NCBI RefSeq assembly: GCF_020524085.2
Contig: NZ_CP129016.1
Span: 3,032,001 to 3,096,000 of the forward strand
Source of the DNA: Halobacillus litoralis
Lineage (GTDB): Bacteria > Bacillota > Bacilli > Bacillales > Halobacillaceae
Length of the DNA: 64,000 nt
Reading direction: 5' to 3'
Part shown: positions 46,496 through 56,618 of the stretch, piece by piece
Position numbering within the stretch: position 1 is the stretch's first letter
Layout of the letters: each line of letters starts with the position of its first letter
The notes under the pieces: model-generated
What the model was told of the DNA's origin: nothing
The model's input: only the letters and a program-made list of their open reading frames with translations
Database searches by the model: none
Position numbers and translations under genes: made by a program

Positions 46496-48509
46496 CTATA
46501 TACGTGTTTTTTTTAGTGATTGATATCGTTCGTCATTATCCAGCGTGTTCTCCATAATCATTTCAGCAGCATCTTTTCTTGCCGTTTCGAGAGCTCGGTA
46601 ATCGTGGACCATGTCACCGACCCTAAATTCAGGCAGACCGCTTTGTTTTTTGCCGAAAAAGTCACCAGGACCACGAAGCTTCAAATCTTGTTCGGATAAT
46701 TCGAAGCCATCATTTGTTTCGGTCATAATTCTCATCCGTTCTTTCCCAACGTCTCCCTTTGGATCACCAAGAAGTATGCAGTAACTCTGATCGGCTCCAC
46801 GCCCTACTCGTCCTCTTAACTGGTGAAGTTGAGAAAGACCGAACCTCTGTGCATCATAAATGACCATAACGGTTGCATTTGGTACGTTCACCCCTACCTC
46901 GACAACCGTTGTAGATACGAGAATTTTCAGCTCATTTGCAGCAAACTGTTGCATAACGCTCTCTTTTTCTTCGTTATGGAGGCGACCATGCATCAACCCG
47001 ACTGATGTGGAAGGTTCAAAAACAGCGCTAAGCTGATCATAGAGGTCGATAGCATTTTGAATATCAAGTTGGTCCGACTCTTCGATCAATGGACAAATGA
47101 CGTAAGCCTGGTGCCCCTGATCAATCTCTTTCTGGATGAAGCTCAACACGCGGTTGGTCATTTCCCCTTTAACCCAATACGTATCTACAGGCTTTCTTCC
47201 CGCAGGCATTTCATCAATAACACTTACATCCATATCTCCGAATGCCGTAATCGCGAGTGTTCTCGGGATAGGTGTTGCTGTCATAAATAGGACATCCGGG
47301 GAGAGACCTTTATCCCGTAATGACCTGCGCTGTTCAACCCCAAACCGGTGCTGTTCATCAACGATGACGAAGCCAAGATTTTTAAAAACGACCTCGTCCT
47401 GAATGAGCGCATGGGTGCCGACCAAGATATCGATCTCCTCCTGCTCGACGGCTTCAAGAATTTCTCTTCTCCGCTTCCCCTTAATAGATCCTGTCAGCAA
47501 AGCAACTCTGGCACGTCCTTCAAACATTTCTTTCAAGGAATGGTAATGTTGTTCTGCCAAGATTTCTGTCGGAACCATGAGAGCCCCTTGATGACCTGCT
47601 GTAATCGATGCGTAAAGAGCAATCGCGGCAACAGCTGTCTTTCCTGATCCAACATCCCCTTGTAGTAAACGGTTCATTCTGTGTGGACTTTTCATGTCGT
47701 TTAAAATTTCTGCCAGGGACCGTTTCTGCGCAGAAGTCAATTCGAATGGCAGTGATTGAACAAAAGCTGTCAACTGATCGTTATTATACGTTTGAACAAT
47801 TCCTGATGTCGATTCACGGTTATGCTTCCTTAACAACTGCATCTTCAATTGAAATAGAAGAAATTCTTCATAAATAAAGCGACGTTTTGCATGCTTCAGC
47901 ATGACCCTGGTCTCCGGATAGTGCATTTGATTCAAAGCTTGAGGACGCTCTGGAAGCTTATACGCAAGAGCCAGATCTTTAGGAAGAATGTCGGGAATAT
48001 CCTCACTGTAGTCTTCAAGGGCGTTTTTAATCACTTTCCTCAATGTGTTGAGGTTCACCCCTTCTTTCAACGTGTACACAGGCTGGATAGGTTCCTGACT
48101 TTTGGACTCTCCTTTTTTTAAATTGGCTGACCGTTATTTGGAGTCTTTGCTGATCCCATTTCCCTGTCACCGTAACCGTGTCCCCCTGATTCAATTGCTT
48201 CTTTGCAAAAGCACGATTGAACATGACAGCTTTTACCGCAAACTGATCGACTTGAAGGGTAAAAGTCAGCCTTGATTTCTTCCTGCCATAAAAACTTAAA
48301 GCAGGTTCAGAGACGATTTCCCCTTCGATGGTCGCCTTCTCATTGTGCGTAAGTTCAGTAAGAGGCTTCACTTCATAGGAATCATAACGGTGCGGAAAAT
48401 AGAATAATAGATCCTCTACTGTAAAGAGTCCAAGCTCATTTAATTGTGATTGTAGTTTGTCCCCTACTCCTTTGACTTCACTGATCGTTTGCTGCAACAC
48501 GTCATTCAC
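46496..48509 (-). pseudogene. recG: ATP-dependent DNA helicase RecG, frameshifted
   Basis: RecG reverses stalled replication forks. The 5' part (48509 to about 48120) encodes the wedge/OB domain (KGVGDKLQSQLNELGLFTVEDLLFYFPHRYD). The 3' part (from about 48112) continues VYTLKEGVNLNTLRK. It has the helicase motifs: Walker A RLLQGDVGSGKTAVAAIAL, DEQHRFGVEQR, TATPIPRTLAI, STTVVEVGVNVPNATVMVI and QLRGRVGRGADQSYC. One base too many in the T7 run at 48113-48119 joins the two; six bases would give QFKKGESKSQEPIQPVYTL in frame and 670 residues. The gene starts with a 4-nt overlap on sdaAA. Confidence 0.94.
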
Positions 48510-49390
48510 TCTTTCTTCAACGATATTCCGTACACTTTGGCTTCTAATTCACGTCCTGTTGGTGTTGCTGCAAGTCCTCCTTGTGCGGTTTCCCTGAACG
48601 CTGACGGCATGCGCTGTCCGACTTTGTACATCGCATCTATAACCTCATCACAAGGAATTCGACTCGTCACACCCGCAAGAGCCATATCCGCAGCTACAAC
48701 TGCGTTGGAGGAGCCCATAGCATTCCTCTTCACACACGGCACTTCTACCAGGCCTGCAACCGGATCACAAATAAGTCCGAGCATGTTCTTCAAAGTAATA
48801 GCCATCGCTTCGGCAGATTGTGAAGGAGTTCCCCCAGCCATTTCAACGATTGCAGCAGCAGCCATTCCAGCAGCTGAACCGACTTCTGCCTGACAGCCTC
48901 CTGCCGCTCCGGAGATAGAAGCATTATTGGCAACCACAAATCCAAAGGCACCTGAAGTAAACAAGTAACGAACCATTTGTTCACGTGTAGGGTTCAGTTG
49001 ATTTTTTACAGCAAATAGGGTTCCGGGAACACAACCTGCGCTTCCTGCAGTAGGAGTAGCACAGATGGTTCCCATTGCTGCGTTTACTTCATTAGTTGCA
49101 ACAGCTTTACTGACTGCATCCATAAGAAGGTTTCCGGATAATGGGGTATGGTTTTTCATGTAGTTTTGGATGAGTACCGCATCTCCACCTGTCAATCCAC
49201 TGTGAGATTTAACACCTTTCAAGCCATCCTCAATCGCTTTTTCCATAACATCGAGGTTTCTTTCCATTTGAGAGAACACTTGCTCCCTCGTTAGTTGTTT
49301 CACTTCCATCTCCTGACGAATCATAACTTCAGAGATTTGGATATTTTCACTTTCTGCTAATTCTACGAGTTCAGCGACATTTCGAAACAT
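48506..49390 (-). CDS. sdaAA: L-serine dehydratase alpha subunit
   Basis: This iron-sulfur enzyme converts L-serine to pyruvate and ammonia. The 294-residue subunit has SHSGLTGGDAVLIQNYM, NAAMGTICATPTAGSAGCVPG and LMLICDPVAGLVEVPCVKRNA-like sequence (LGLICDPVAGLVEVPCVKRN), whose Cys residues ligate the Fe-S cluster. It has a C-terminal YKVGQRMPSAFRETAQGGLAATPTG. It lies between sdaAB and recG, overlapping recG by 4 nt. Confidence 0.96.
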   Translation of the reverse strand: MFRNVAELVELAESENIQISEVMIRQEMEVKQLTREQVFSQMERNLDVMEKAIEDGLKGVKSHSGLTGGDAVLIQNYMKNHTPLSGNLLMDAVSKAVATNEVNAAMGTICATPTAGSAGCVPGTLFAVKNQLNPTREQMVRYLFTSGAFGFVVANNASISGAAGGCQAEVGSAAGMAAAAIVEMAGGTPSQSAEAMAITLKNMLGLICDPVAGLVEVPCVKRNAMGSSNAVVAADMALAGVTSRIPCDEVIDAMYKVGQRMPSAFRETAQGGLAATPTGRELEAKVYGISLKKE

Positions 49391-49408
49391 GCGACCTCTC
49401 CTTTCATT

Positions 49409-50071
49409 TTAGTCCGATATTTTAGCTACTTGCGTAATGTGATCCGCTCGCTCTAGTTCATCGAGAATGGAATCATCAATATTCTGGTCCACTTCAATGA
49501 CCATCAAGGCCTGTTCGCCCTGCGCTTTGCGCGATACTTCCATGCGTCCGATATTAATTTCGTTTTTTGCTAAAATGGCCGTTGCCGAGGCAATCGCACC
49601 ATAGCGGTCATTGTGAATAAGCAGGATTGCCGGGTGACTTCCAGATAAACGAAGTTCAAAACCGTTCAACTCTGTTATTTCTGCTTTCCCTCCCCCGATG
49701 GAGATTCCGACTAACTCGAGCTCACCATTATCATCACCGATTTTAACTCTTGCTGTATTGGGATGATCCGTATGAGCATCCTCTTCATGAAACCTTATCT
49801 TCATTCCATTTTTCCTAGCCGTAACAAGTGATTGACTGATGCGTTCATCATACGTATCATAGTCGAGCAGTCCACCAATTATAGCTACATCTGTTCCGTG
49901 ACCTTTATAGGTTTTCGCAAAGGAACCATACAAATGGATATGGGCATATTTTGGTTCCCTTCCAAATAAATGGCGTGCGGCACGCCCGATTCTGGCCGCC
50001 CCAGCGGTGTGGGAACTGGATGGTCCAATCATGACGGGACCAATAATATCGAATACTGAACGATATTTCAT
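49409..50071 (-). CDS. sdaAB: L-serine dehydratase beta subunit
   Basis: This 220-residue subunit has KYRSVFDIIGPVMIGPSSSHTAGAARIGR and HLYGSFAKTYKGHGTDVAIIGG. A C-terminal ACT domain (ILLIHNDRYGAIASATAILAKNEINIGRMEVSR, in parts) follows. The ATG at 50071 is the family start; a GTG at 50080 overlaps the ribosome binding site. A promoter and a cre-like site are immediately upstream, fitting catabolite control of serine breakdown. Confidence 0.96.
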   Translation of the reverse strand: MKYRSVFDIIGPVMIGPSSSHTAGAARIGRAARHLFGREPKYAHIHLYGSFAKTYKGHGTDVAIIGGLLDYDTYDERISQSLVTARKNGMKIRFHEEDAHTDHPNTARVKIGDDNGELELVGISIGGGKAEITELNGFELRLSGSHPAILLIHNDRYGAIASATAILAKNEINIGRMEVSRKAQGEQALMVIEVDQNIDDSILDELERADHITQVAKISD

Positions 50072-50107
50072 GAGAATCACCTTCCCTTTTCATCTATATA
50101 TAAAGAA

Positions 50108-50121
50108 AGAAAACGCTTTCT
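50108..50121 (-). promoter_or_regulatory. Candidate CcpA cre site upstream of sdaAB
   Basis: The minus-strand sequence AGAAAGCGTTTTCT is close to the cre consensus TGWAANCGNTNWCA, differing at the outer bases, and is nearly palindromic. It lies between the -10 box and the start codon, a position where CcpA would block transcription. Confidence 0.65.
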
Positions 50122-50126
50122 ACTAT

Positions 50127-50154
50127 ATTATAATCCTTTTATATCTTAACACAA
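50127..50154 (-). promoter_or_regulatory. Candidate SigA promoter of sdaAB-sdaAA-recG
   Basis: On the minus strand TTGTGT (50149-50154) and a perfect TATAAT (50127-50132) are separated by 16 nt. The cre-like site begins 5 nt downstream of the -10. Confidence 0.6.
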
Positions 50155-50200
50155 ACTGTTGTTCTACACCTCATTTTTTACAAAAAGCGAACAAATTAGG

Positions 50201-50229
50201 TTGATAGATTCTCCATTTACAAGTAAAAT
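50201..50229 (+). promoter_or_regulatory. Candidate SigA promoter of the purine permease gene
   Basis: TTGATA (50201-50206) and TAAAAT (50224-50229) are 17 nt apart, about 63 nt upstream of the permease ATG. It is divergent from the sdaAB promoter. I see no purine riboswitch in the leader. Confidence 0.55.
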
Positions 50230-50292
50230 AAACGTTTGTGGGTTACTCGGTAACCGGGCGGGAGAGGGATAAATTTCATAGAGGAGATTCAA

Positions 50293-51561
50293 ATGCTCAA
50301 TCAGCATCATCAAAAAGTGAGCTGGAAGAAAGAAGGATTGGCTGGGTTAATCGGTTATTTCACGACCGTCTACATCGTGGCCGTAAACAGTCAGATCCTT
50401 CATAGTGCAGGTCTGCCGCTTGAGAGCGGTATGATTGCAACGATTCTTGCCAGCGCACTCGGCTGTTTGATCATGGCCATATACGCCAATGCGCCTATGG
50501 TTCTCATTCCAGGAATGGGTGTCAACGCTCTATTCGCTTACTCCATCGTTGAAGGTTCGGGAATGACTTTTCAGGAAGGGCTGGCTGTTGTATTCGTCGC
50601 CTCCCTCATCTTTCTAGTCACAGCTTTCACCAAACTTGGGGACTGGTTGAAACATGCGATACCCGCTTCCCTGAAACATGCGATTACAGTTGGTCTTGGA
50701 TTGTTTTTGACGTTGATCGGATTAGAAAAAGGCGGCCTTGTTGTAAGAGGAGAACATTCTTTGATTACTCTAGGCAATCCTTCTTCTGCGATTGTCATCA
50801 CAAGTATCCTCACCTTGTTTATTGGGATTTTCCTTTTCACCAGAAACGTCCCTGGTAACTTCTTGGTGACGATGATTGCAGGGACCATTATCGCTCATTT
50901 CACAGGAGTATTGGGTGAACGGGGAGATTCTCTCGCACTCAGCGAACAATCCTAGGTTTTCATGCCGGACTTCACAAGTGTGACCGGCTTCGGGTTCTGG
51001 ATGGCTGTTTTCCCACTTGCGATTGTTCTCATTTTTGAGAATATGGGTCTCATCCATGGACAATTGGATATGCTGGATCAACAAAACAAATTCAAAAAGT
51101 CCTATCAGGCCTCTGCCTTTTCGGCATTAAGTACGGGATTCCTCGGTACATCACCGACGGTTTCTTCAGCTGAGAGTGCAGCAGTCATTGCCTCCGGAGG
51201 AAAGTCAGGACGAGCAGCACTAACGATGGCTGTCTTATTCATTGGCACCATCTTTTTGATTCCTTGGATTTCCATGGTTCCATCTACCGCTATCGCACCG
51301 ATCCTCATCATCGTCGGAGCTTTGATGGTACAGAACATTAAGGAAATTCCACTGGATCAATTATCTGAAGCGATGCCAGCCTTCTTGATTATTGTGATGA
51401 TTCCATTCACCTACTCCATCGCTGATGGAATGGCTTTTGGATTTATCGCTTACCCGATTGTAAAGTTCGCCATTGGAAAGCAAAGAGAACTAACTACGCC
51501 AGTCGTACTCATCGCCATGGTCTTTCTCATTGAATTTATCATGCGTTCGCTTGGTCATTAA
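50293..51561 (+). pseudogene. AzgA-type purine (guanine/hypoxanthine/adenine) permease with in-frame TAG
   Basis: This NCS2/AzgA transporter is split by TAG at 50953-50955. The first part has GLAGLIGYFTTVYIVAVNSQIL, MVLIPGMGVNALFAYSIV, AITVGLGLFLTLIGLEKGGLV and several membrane helices. After the stop the same frame continues VFMPDFTSV, IFENMGLIHGQLDML, GTSPTVSSAESAAVIASGGKSG and further helices to 51561. Together they give 422 residues, a full AzgA-family length. A downstream ATG at 50968 is unlikely to make a working transporter. A single base change explains the lesion. The ribosome binding site is GAGGAG. Confidence 0.9.
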
Positions 51562-51575
51562 TATTTAGTAGCAAT

Positions 51576-51616
51576 ACAATAAACCCCGTACATCCAGGAT
51601 GTACGGGGTTTATTGT
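51576..51616. terminator. Bidirectional terminator between the permease and a convergent gene
   Basis: A perfect 20-bp inverted repeat (51576-51595 with 51597-51616, stem ACAATAAACCCCGTACATCC) is A-rich on one side and T-rich on the other. The stop codon of the convergent gene at 51610 lies inside the hairpin. Confidence 0.92.
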
Positions 51617-51990
51617 ATTCTCCACCTTAGAACAATAGTTAACTGACAGCACTCTACCTGTTGATTACTTGCAGACAAATGGATTTTCATCCGGTCTGGG
51701 TTATATTCTGCTTGAAAAGGGGATTCTACACCAGAACTTCGAATCAAAGTGTTTACTTTCGATTGATCTGACTCCTGAGCAGCCCCCATCATGTCATTAG
51801 CAAAATCATGAGAATTACTGATTTTTTCTACCACTCTACTGGCATCTTCCATTAACTTTTCCATCTCGGAGGCAGACTGGACAAACATGTCCTCATTAAC
51901 TTCTGGATACAAACGGCAACAGTGAGGGTAATGACGGTAAACATTCGGATATACGATAGGGACATAGCACGGAACCCACACGACATACAT
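51610..51990 (-). CDS. Conserved hypothetical protein with C-terminal CCxLTIVLRW motif
   Basis: This 126-residue protein has an N-terminal Tyr/Pro/Val/Cys-rich stretch (about residues 1-28) like spore-coat or exported proteins. A helical middle (SASEMEKLMEDASRVVEKISNSHDFANDMMGAAQESD, in parts) and a conserved end with YNPDRMKIHLSAS and ECCQLTIVLRW follow. I have the impression of a Bacillaceae hypothetical family with this ending but cannot name it. The stop codon lies within a terminator hairpin shared with the permease. A spore or surface role is speculative. Confidence 0.75.
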   Translation of the reverse strand: MYVVWVPCYVPIVYPNVYRHYPHCCRLYPEVNEDMFVQSASEMEKLMEDASRVVEKISNSHDFANDMMGAAQESDQSKVNTLIRSSGVESPFQAEYNPDRMKIHLSASNQQVECCQLTIVLRWRIQ

Positions 51991-52078
51991 TCAAAAACCC
52001 CCCGGGTCCTTTAAAACATTTCCTCCCTTTTTAAACCATTATTAAATATATGTACCCCACATAATTTCAGAAGCCTCA

Positions 52079-52455
52079 AATCTCCCCCCCATTCTATGAA
52101 GGTGAGAAACGAACCCCTTTACCCAATTGGGTTGTCTTCCACTATCCCACTTATAAAAGCATAAAGCGCTCTGTATCAAGCTCTCAGAATCCAAATACCT
52201 AGGCATGAGAGTTCTAACCTTATAATCCTATTAAACTGAATCACTTCATATTCTAGAAGTAGTTTAAAGACACTCATATGGCCAAGGGGCGGAGGGAAAC
52301 GGTGAGACTCCTATGGGACGTGTGGGACAGGTGAAACTCCACAGGACGAAGTCCGAGGAGGCTCACCGCCCGCCCCATGGAAAGCGAACGGTTTCCCGGA
52401 GCCCCTAAACACATACAAACATCTTGAAACAGATTCTTACACAATCCTGCCATTT
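52079..52455. repeat. Interspersed element copy C, right module only
   Basis: The left module is reduced to its inner edge (CCCCATTCTATGAAGGTGAG), followed by the core GAGAAACGAACCCCTTTACC and the CACTATCCCAC-type spacer. The right module (52286-52405) is complete, with outer stems GGGGC/GCCCC (52286-52290 with 52401-52405) and GGGAAAC/GTTTCCC (52294-52300 with 52391-52397). Helix GGTGA/TCACC (52330-52334 with 52363-52367) is capped by GGAC-GAA-GTCC (52344-52354). It ends with AATCCTGCC like the other copies. Confidence 0.85.
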
Positions 52456-52490
52456 AGCTTAATAACACAATAATGGATAGAAAATCACCT

Positions 52491-52522
52491 AAAAAGCGCC
52501 CAGGAATTCTGGACGCTTTTTT
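52491..52522 (-). terminator. Intrinsic terminator of hsp20
   Basis: A hairpin AAAAAGCGTCCAG/CTGGGCGCTTTTT (one G-U pair) is followed by a U-rich tract on the minus strand, about 15 nt after the hsp20 stop codon. Confidence 0.9.
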
Positions 52523-52534
52523 CTATGTGCGAGA

Positions 52535-52984
52535 TTATTGATCATCTACATCTATGACCTTGATTGTAGAGTTGTGCTTTGGAAATACAATCGTAAGAAC
52601 GCCACCTTTAAAGGAAGCACTGCTTGCTGTCTCCGCAACAGCAAAGGGAAGGGTTACCACGCGTTCTCTTTGACTTAATGAATGAGAACGGTTGTAATAA
52701 TGTGCCTCTTCATTCTTTACTTCTCGTAGTTGCCGTTCATCTACGCGGATTCGAAGCTGATTCCCAGATCGATCTATGCGTACTTGCTCCCGCGACACGT
52801 TAGGAAGGTAAGCTTCGACAGTGACATCTCGATCTGTTTCGAACACTTCTACAGGGATTGTGGTCTGTTGAAAAAAGTCATGGACGTGCTTAATCGATTC
52901 GTCAAAGAACGAATCGAACGCCTTGACGATGTCACGAAAACTCTTGTCAAACAAATCCGGCAGTTGTTTATGTTTATCATCCAT
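52535..52984 (-). CDS. Small heat-shock protein of the Hsp20 (alpha-crystallin) family
   Basis: This 149-residue protein has an N-terminal helical arm (LPDLFDKSFRDIVKAFDSFFDESIKHVHDFFQQ) and an alpha-crystallin domain. That domain has VEVFETDRDVTVEAYLPNVSREQVRIDRSGNQLRIRVDER (in parts), SLSQRERVVTLPFAV and SFKGGVLTIVFPK. It acts as an ATP-independent chaperone. It lies 73 nt downstream of cysI and ends in its own terminator. No CIRCE element is seen upstream. Confidence 0.9.
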   Translation of the reverse strand: MDDKHKQLPDLFDKSFRDIVKAFDSFFDESIKHVHDFFQQTTIPVEVFETDRDVTVEAYLPNVSREQVRIDRSGNQLRIRVDERQLREVKNEEAHYYNRSHSLSQRERVVTLPFAVAETASSASFKGGVLTIVFPKHNSTIKVIDVDDQ

Positions 52985-53057
52985 ACCTTTGCACCTCTTT
53001 TTACATAAAGTCTGCCCTACACTTTATGCACGGAGCTGGGTTTGGTGAACATTTCAT

Positions 53058-54770
53058 TTATGAATGAAAATCTAGACCTGAAGCCACCGGTTGGATGTAC
53101 CCTTTGCGTATGACAAAATCTCCAAACCTTTCATCATCTTCCCGCTGCTTCGCATAATGAACAAGTAATGGTTTTAACTCTTCTAAGATTTCTCTTTCTC
53201 CAATATTTTCACGGTACAGTTTATTTAGTCTATCCCCTGCAAACCCGGCTCCTAAATAGAGGTTGTATTTACCAGGAGCTTTACCGATAAAACCAATTTC
53301 CGCAAGGGCTGGGCGTGAACATCCGTTCGGACAACCTGACATTCTTATAGTAATTTCTTCATTTCTCAAGCCCACTTCATCCAAGACTCCTTCTATTTGA
53401 TCAATCAGTGAAGGGAGATACCTTTCCGATTCTGCCATGGCCAGCCCACAAGTAGGCATTGCTACACAGGCCATGGAATTCCTTCTTAATGCAGAATTTT
53501 GCTTTCCTTCCGATAACCCATATTCTTCTATCACGGCTTCTATTTCTGGTTTACTCTCTTCCTTTATCTTAGAAAGCGTAACATTCTGATTGGGGGTCAG
53601 CCTGAACTCCCCAAGTCCCAGTTCAGCAATTTCCCTTAATCCTTCCTTTAATAAATAGGTGTCCTCATCCTTAATGCGTCCATTTTGGATGAAAAATGTA
53701 TGGTGCCAATCCCCATCCTCCCCTTTCATCCATCCATACCGATCACCATTATGAGTAAAATGATAGGGTTTCGCCTCTTCCAGCTCCCACCCTGTTCTAC
53801 GGTTCAATTCCTCGCAGATCCAATCCACCCCAAGACGATCTACGGTGTATTTGAAACGAGCGTTCTTCCGATTCGAACGGTTTCCGTAATCACGTTGTAT
53901 CGTCAGGATTTTTTCAGCGACATCTTTTCCTTTTTCTTTCGGACAGAAACCGATGACGCGCCCTAGTTGAGGGTATGTCGTCTCATCCCCATGGGTCATG
54001 CCCATTCCTCCACCGACAACAACATTGAAACCGATCAGCCTCCCATTTTTTTCAACGGATATGAAACCGAGATCCTGTGAGAAGACGTCCACATCATTGG
54101 AAGGGGGAACAGCGACACCGATTTTGAATTTCCGAGGCAGGTAGTGGGAGCCATAGATCGGCTCTTCTTCCTTTTGGCCATCAATCACTTTTTCTTCATC
54201 AAGCCAGATTTCATGGTACGCTCTGGTCTTAGGGAGTAAATGTTCACTTATTTGTTTCGCAAACTGATAGACTTCCGCGTGAAAAGGGGATTGATCCGGA
54301 TTCACGTTTGCCATGACATTACGATTGACATCCCCACACGCAGCAATGGAATCTAACAACGCCTCATTCATTGCCTGTATGCTGTTTTTCATGTTCCACT
54401 TCAGTATTCCGTGGAGCTGGAAGGTCTGCCTTGTGGTAAGTTTCATGGTTCCATTTCCATATTCATCCGCTAACGAATCCATCGTTAACCATTGACCCGG
54501 CGTCGCTACACCCCCTGGAAGACGTACCCGGACCATGAATTGATAAGCGGGCTCTAACTTCTGCTTTCTCCGCTCATTCCTCAAATCACGATCATCCTGC
54601 ATGTAACTCCCGTGGAATTTCAGTAGTTTCGTATCATCCTCGGGGATACTCGCACTGATCTGGTCTTGAAAACTATCCACGAGCGTACCTCTTAAAAGAC
54701 GACTTTCTTCTTTAATCCTCTCCATGTCATCCGGTGGACCTTCTGGCCTAAAGATTTTGTTTTCAGCCAC
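53058..54770 (-). CDS. cysI: Sulfite reductase hemoprotein subunit CysI
   Basis: CysI reduces sulfite to sulfide with siroheme and a 4Fe-4S cluster. The 570-residue protein has the two repeat halves of the nitrite/sulfite reductase family: [33 protein letters not shown] (in parts), [14 protein letters not shown] and [12 protein letters not shown]. The cluster-ligating Cys residues are in [14 protein letters not shown] and [18 protein letters not shown]. It is the last gene of the SAM-riboswitch-controlled cys operon, downstream of cysJ by 28 nt. Confidence 0.97.
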   Translation of the reverse strand: MAENKIFRPEGPPDDMERIKEESRLLRGTLVDSFQDQISASIPEDDTKLLKFHGSYMQDDRDLRNERRKQKLEPAYQFMVRVRLPGGVATPGQWLTMDSLADEYGNGTMKLTTRQTFQLHGILKWNMKNSIQAMNEALLDSIAACGDVNRNVMANVNPDQSPFHAEVYQFAKQISEHLLPKTRAYHEIWLDEEKVIDGQKEEEPIYGSHYLPRKFKIGVAVPPSNDVDVFSQDLGFISVEKNGRLIGFNVVVGGGMGMTHGDETTYPQLGRVIGFCPKEKGKDVAEKILTIQRDYGNRSNRKNARFKYTVDRLGVDWICEELNRRTGWELEEAKPYHFTHNGDRYGWMKGEDGDWHHTFFIQNGRIKDEDTYLLKEGLREIAELGLGEFRLTPNQNVTLSKIKEESKPEIEAVIEEYGLSEGKQNSALRRNSMACVAMPTCGLAMAESERYLPSLIDQIEGVLDEVGLRNEEITIRMSGCPNGCSRPALAEIGFIGKAPGKYNLYLGAGFAGDRLNKLYRENIGEREILEELKPLLVHYAKQREDDERFGDFVIRKGYIQPVASGLDFHS

Positions 54771-54798
54771 TAGCCTTCCTCTCCTTTCATTTTTCCTC

Positions 54799-56598
54799 TT
54801 AATAAACGTCTCTTTGGTAACGCTTCGCTTTTCTCAATTCTTTCAGATACTCCTCTGCTTCTTCGTCGCTGTATTTCCCTTCTTCTTTGACAATTTGCAA
54901 AATGGTGTTGTGGACATCTTTGGCCATATATTTTTCATCCCCACATACGTAGACATAAGCCCCGGCTGCTAACCATTGATAAAATTCTTTCCTATTCTCA
55001 AGCAAGCGGTGTTGGACGTACACTTTTTCTTTCGAATCTCTGGAGAAAGCGACATCCATTTTTGTTAAGACCCCATTTTTTAACCACTGCTGCCATTCCA
55101 CTTGGTAAAGAAAATCCGTGACAAAGTGCTGCTCGCCGAAGAAAAGCCAGGACCTTCCCTGCGCCTCACTCTCTTCTCGCTCTTCAAGGAAGGCTCGATA
55201 TGGCGCCACACCCGTTCCTGATCCAATCATGATGATAGGGAGAGATGGATCGTCCGGGAGCTTGAAATTGTTGTTTTTCTGAACGAAAACAGACAGGTGA
55301 TCTCCCGCTTCTGTCCTTTCTGCACATTGGCCTGAACAGACTCCCGTGCGTATCCGGCCATTGGAATCGTACCTTACTGTCCCGATTGTCAGATGTACTT
55401 CATCAGGGTTTGCTTTGAAACTGCTCGCAATGGAATAAAGCCTTGCCGGAATCTTCCTCAATATACTGACAAACTCCTCAGCCCCCGCATTCCATGGTCC
55501 ATAATCCCTAACAACATCCAACAGGTCTCTTCCATAGATATAAGCATTCATTTTTCCCCTGGAAGCCACCAGTTGTTTGAATTCTTCATGATCTGTGAAT
55601 ACTGCTATTTTTTGTAGTAAGGGTATGGTCAAAGCCGTAATCTCGTAATGAGAGGTCAGAGCTTCCCGTAAAGCACGAACTTCTCCATCTTTGTTTACAA
55701 TGACAGATAAATCAGGGTCCCACTCCATTTCCTCAATCAGCTCATCTACTAGCGCTTCTTCATTGTTCGGATAAATCCCCAGGCTATCCCCCGGCTCATA
55801 ATTAAGATTCGATCCCTCTAGGTCGATCTCCAAATGGCGCGTCTCTTTATTGGAGCCGCGCCCGCTGAGATTGATGTTCTCCAGCACCTCGGCTTGGAAT
55901 GGATTTTTTTTAGAGTACGTCGGTCGATCTGTAACAGCAGAGATTTGTTCAACCGGTGGTGAGACATGTTCCTTCGTATCGCCTAATGTGTCAAGCACTG
56001 CATTCCACCATGCTTCAGCATTTTCTTCATAATCCAGGTCACAATCGATACGTGAATGAATCCGCTCAGCACCAAGTTCCTTCAACCGTTCATCGATTTC
56101 TTTCCCTGTCTGACAAAAGAACTCATAAGAGCTATCACCAAGAGCAAGGACAGCATACCTCACTCCATCTAACTTCTGCGCTCTTTTACTGAATAAGAAA
56201 TCATAAAAAGTCAACGCATTATCCGGTGGGTCTCCATCTCCATGAGTACTTGTTAAAATCAATAAATCCTGTTCATTTTTTAAGTTTTTCGGTTTGTATT
56301 CATCCATATCCAAAACTTTGGTTTCAAAGCCTTTTGCTTTTAACCGGGCTCCATAATCTTCAGCAAGTGCCTGACAGTTCCCGGTGTGTGACCCATACAA
56401 CAAAGTTACCTGCCGGGCAGCCGACTCTTTTTCTTCTCCTTGTTGACCCTGTACAGCAAGGGAAGCAGAGTTCAGGTCGGCAGCTAAATAACCGCTCAAC
56501 CATATTTTCTGTCGATCATCCATCGTCAAAAGCAAACGGTTCAATTGTTCCGTTTGTTCTTGATCAAAAGGACTGTTCCTGACTTCAAGATTCAACAT
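54799..56598 (-). CDS. cysJ: Sulfite reductase flavoprotein subunit CysJ
   Basis: CysJ passes electrons from NADPH through FAD and FMN to CysI. The N-terminal flavodoxin domain has [18 protein letters not shown] and [14 protein letters not shown]. The FAD-binding part has [17 protein letters not shown] and [11 protein letters not shown], and the NADPH part has [19 protein letters not shown] and [15 protein letters not shown]. The ATG at 56598 after GGAGG gives 599 residues. It sits between hemD and cysI. Confidence 0.97.
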   Translation of the reverse strand: MLNLEVRNSPFDQEQTEQLNRLLLTMDDRQKIWLSGYLAADLNSASLAVQGQQGEEKESAARQVTLLYGSHTGNCQALAEDYGARLKAKGFETKVLDMDEYKPKNLKNEQDLLILTSTHGDGDPPDNALTFYDFLFSKRAQKLDGVRYAVLALGDSSYEFFCQTGKEIDERLKELGAERIHSRIDCDLDYEENAEAWWNAVLDTLGDTKEHVSPPVEQISAVTDRPTYSKKNPFQAEVLENINLSGRGSNKETRHLEIDLEGSNLNYEPGDSLGIYPNNEEALVDELIEEMEWDPDLSVIVNKDGEVRALREALTSHYEITALTIPLLQKIAVFTDHEEFKQLVASRGKMNAYIYGRDLLDVVRDYGPWNAGAEEFVSILRKIPARLYSIASSFKANPDEVHLTIGTVRYDSNGRIRTGVCSGQCAERTEAGDHLSVFVQKNNNFKLPDDPSLPIIMIGSGTGVAPYRAFLEEREESEAQGRSWLFFGEQHFVTDFLYQVEWQQWLKNGVLTKMDVAFSRDSKEKVYVQHRLLENRKEFYQWLAAGAYVYVCGDEKYMAKDVHNTILQIVKEEGKYSDEEAEEYLKELRKAKRYQRDVY

Positions 56599-56618
56599 TG
56601 ACACCTCCACCGTGATCG

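Noticed and set aside
50081..50292. Purine riboswitch in the permease leader
   Set aside because: The conserved purine aptamer loops and closing stems are absent; only a promoter and ribosome binding site are visible.
52985..53057. CIRCE or terminator between cysI and hsp20
   Set aside because: The inverted repeat GCATAAAGT/ACTTTATGT is not a TTAGCACTC-type CIRCE and has no U-tract, so neither call is supported.
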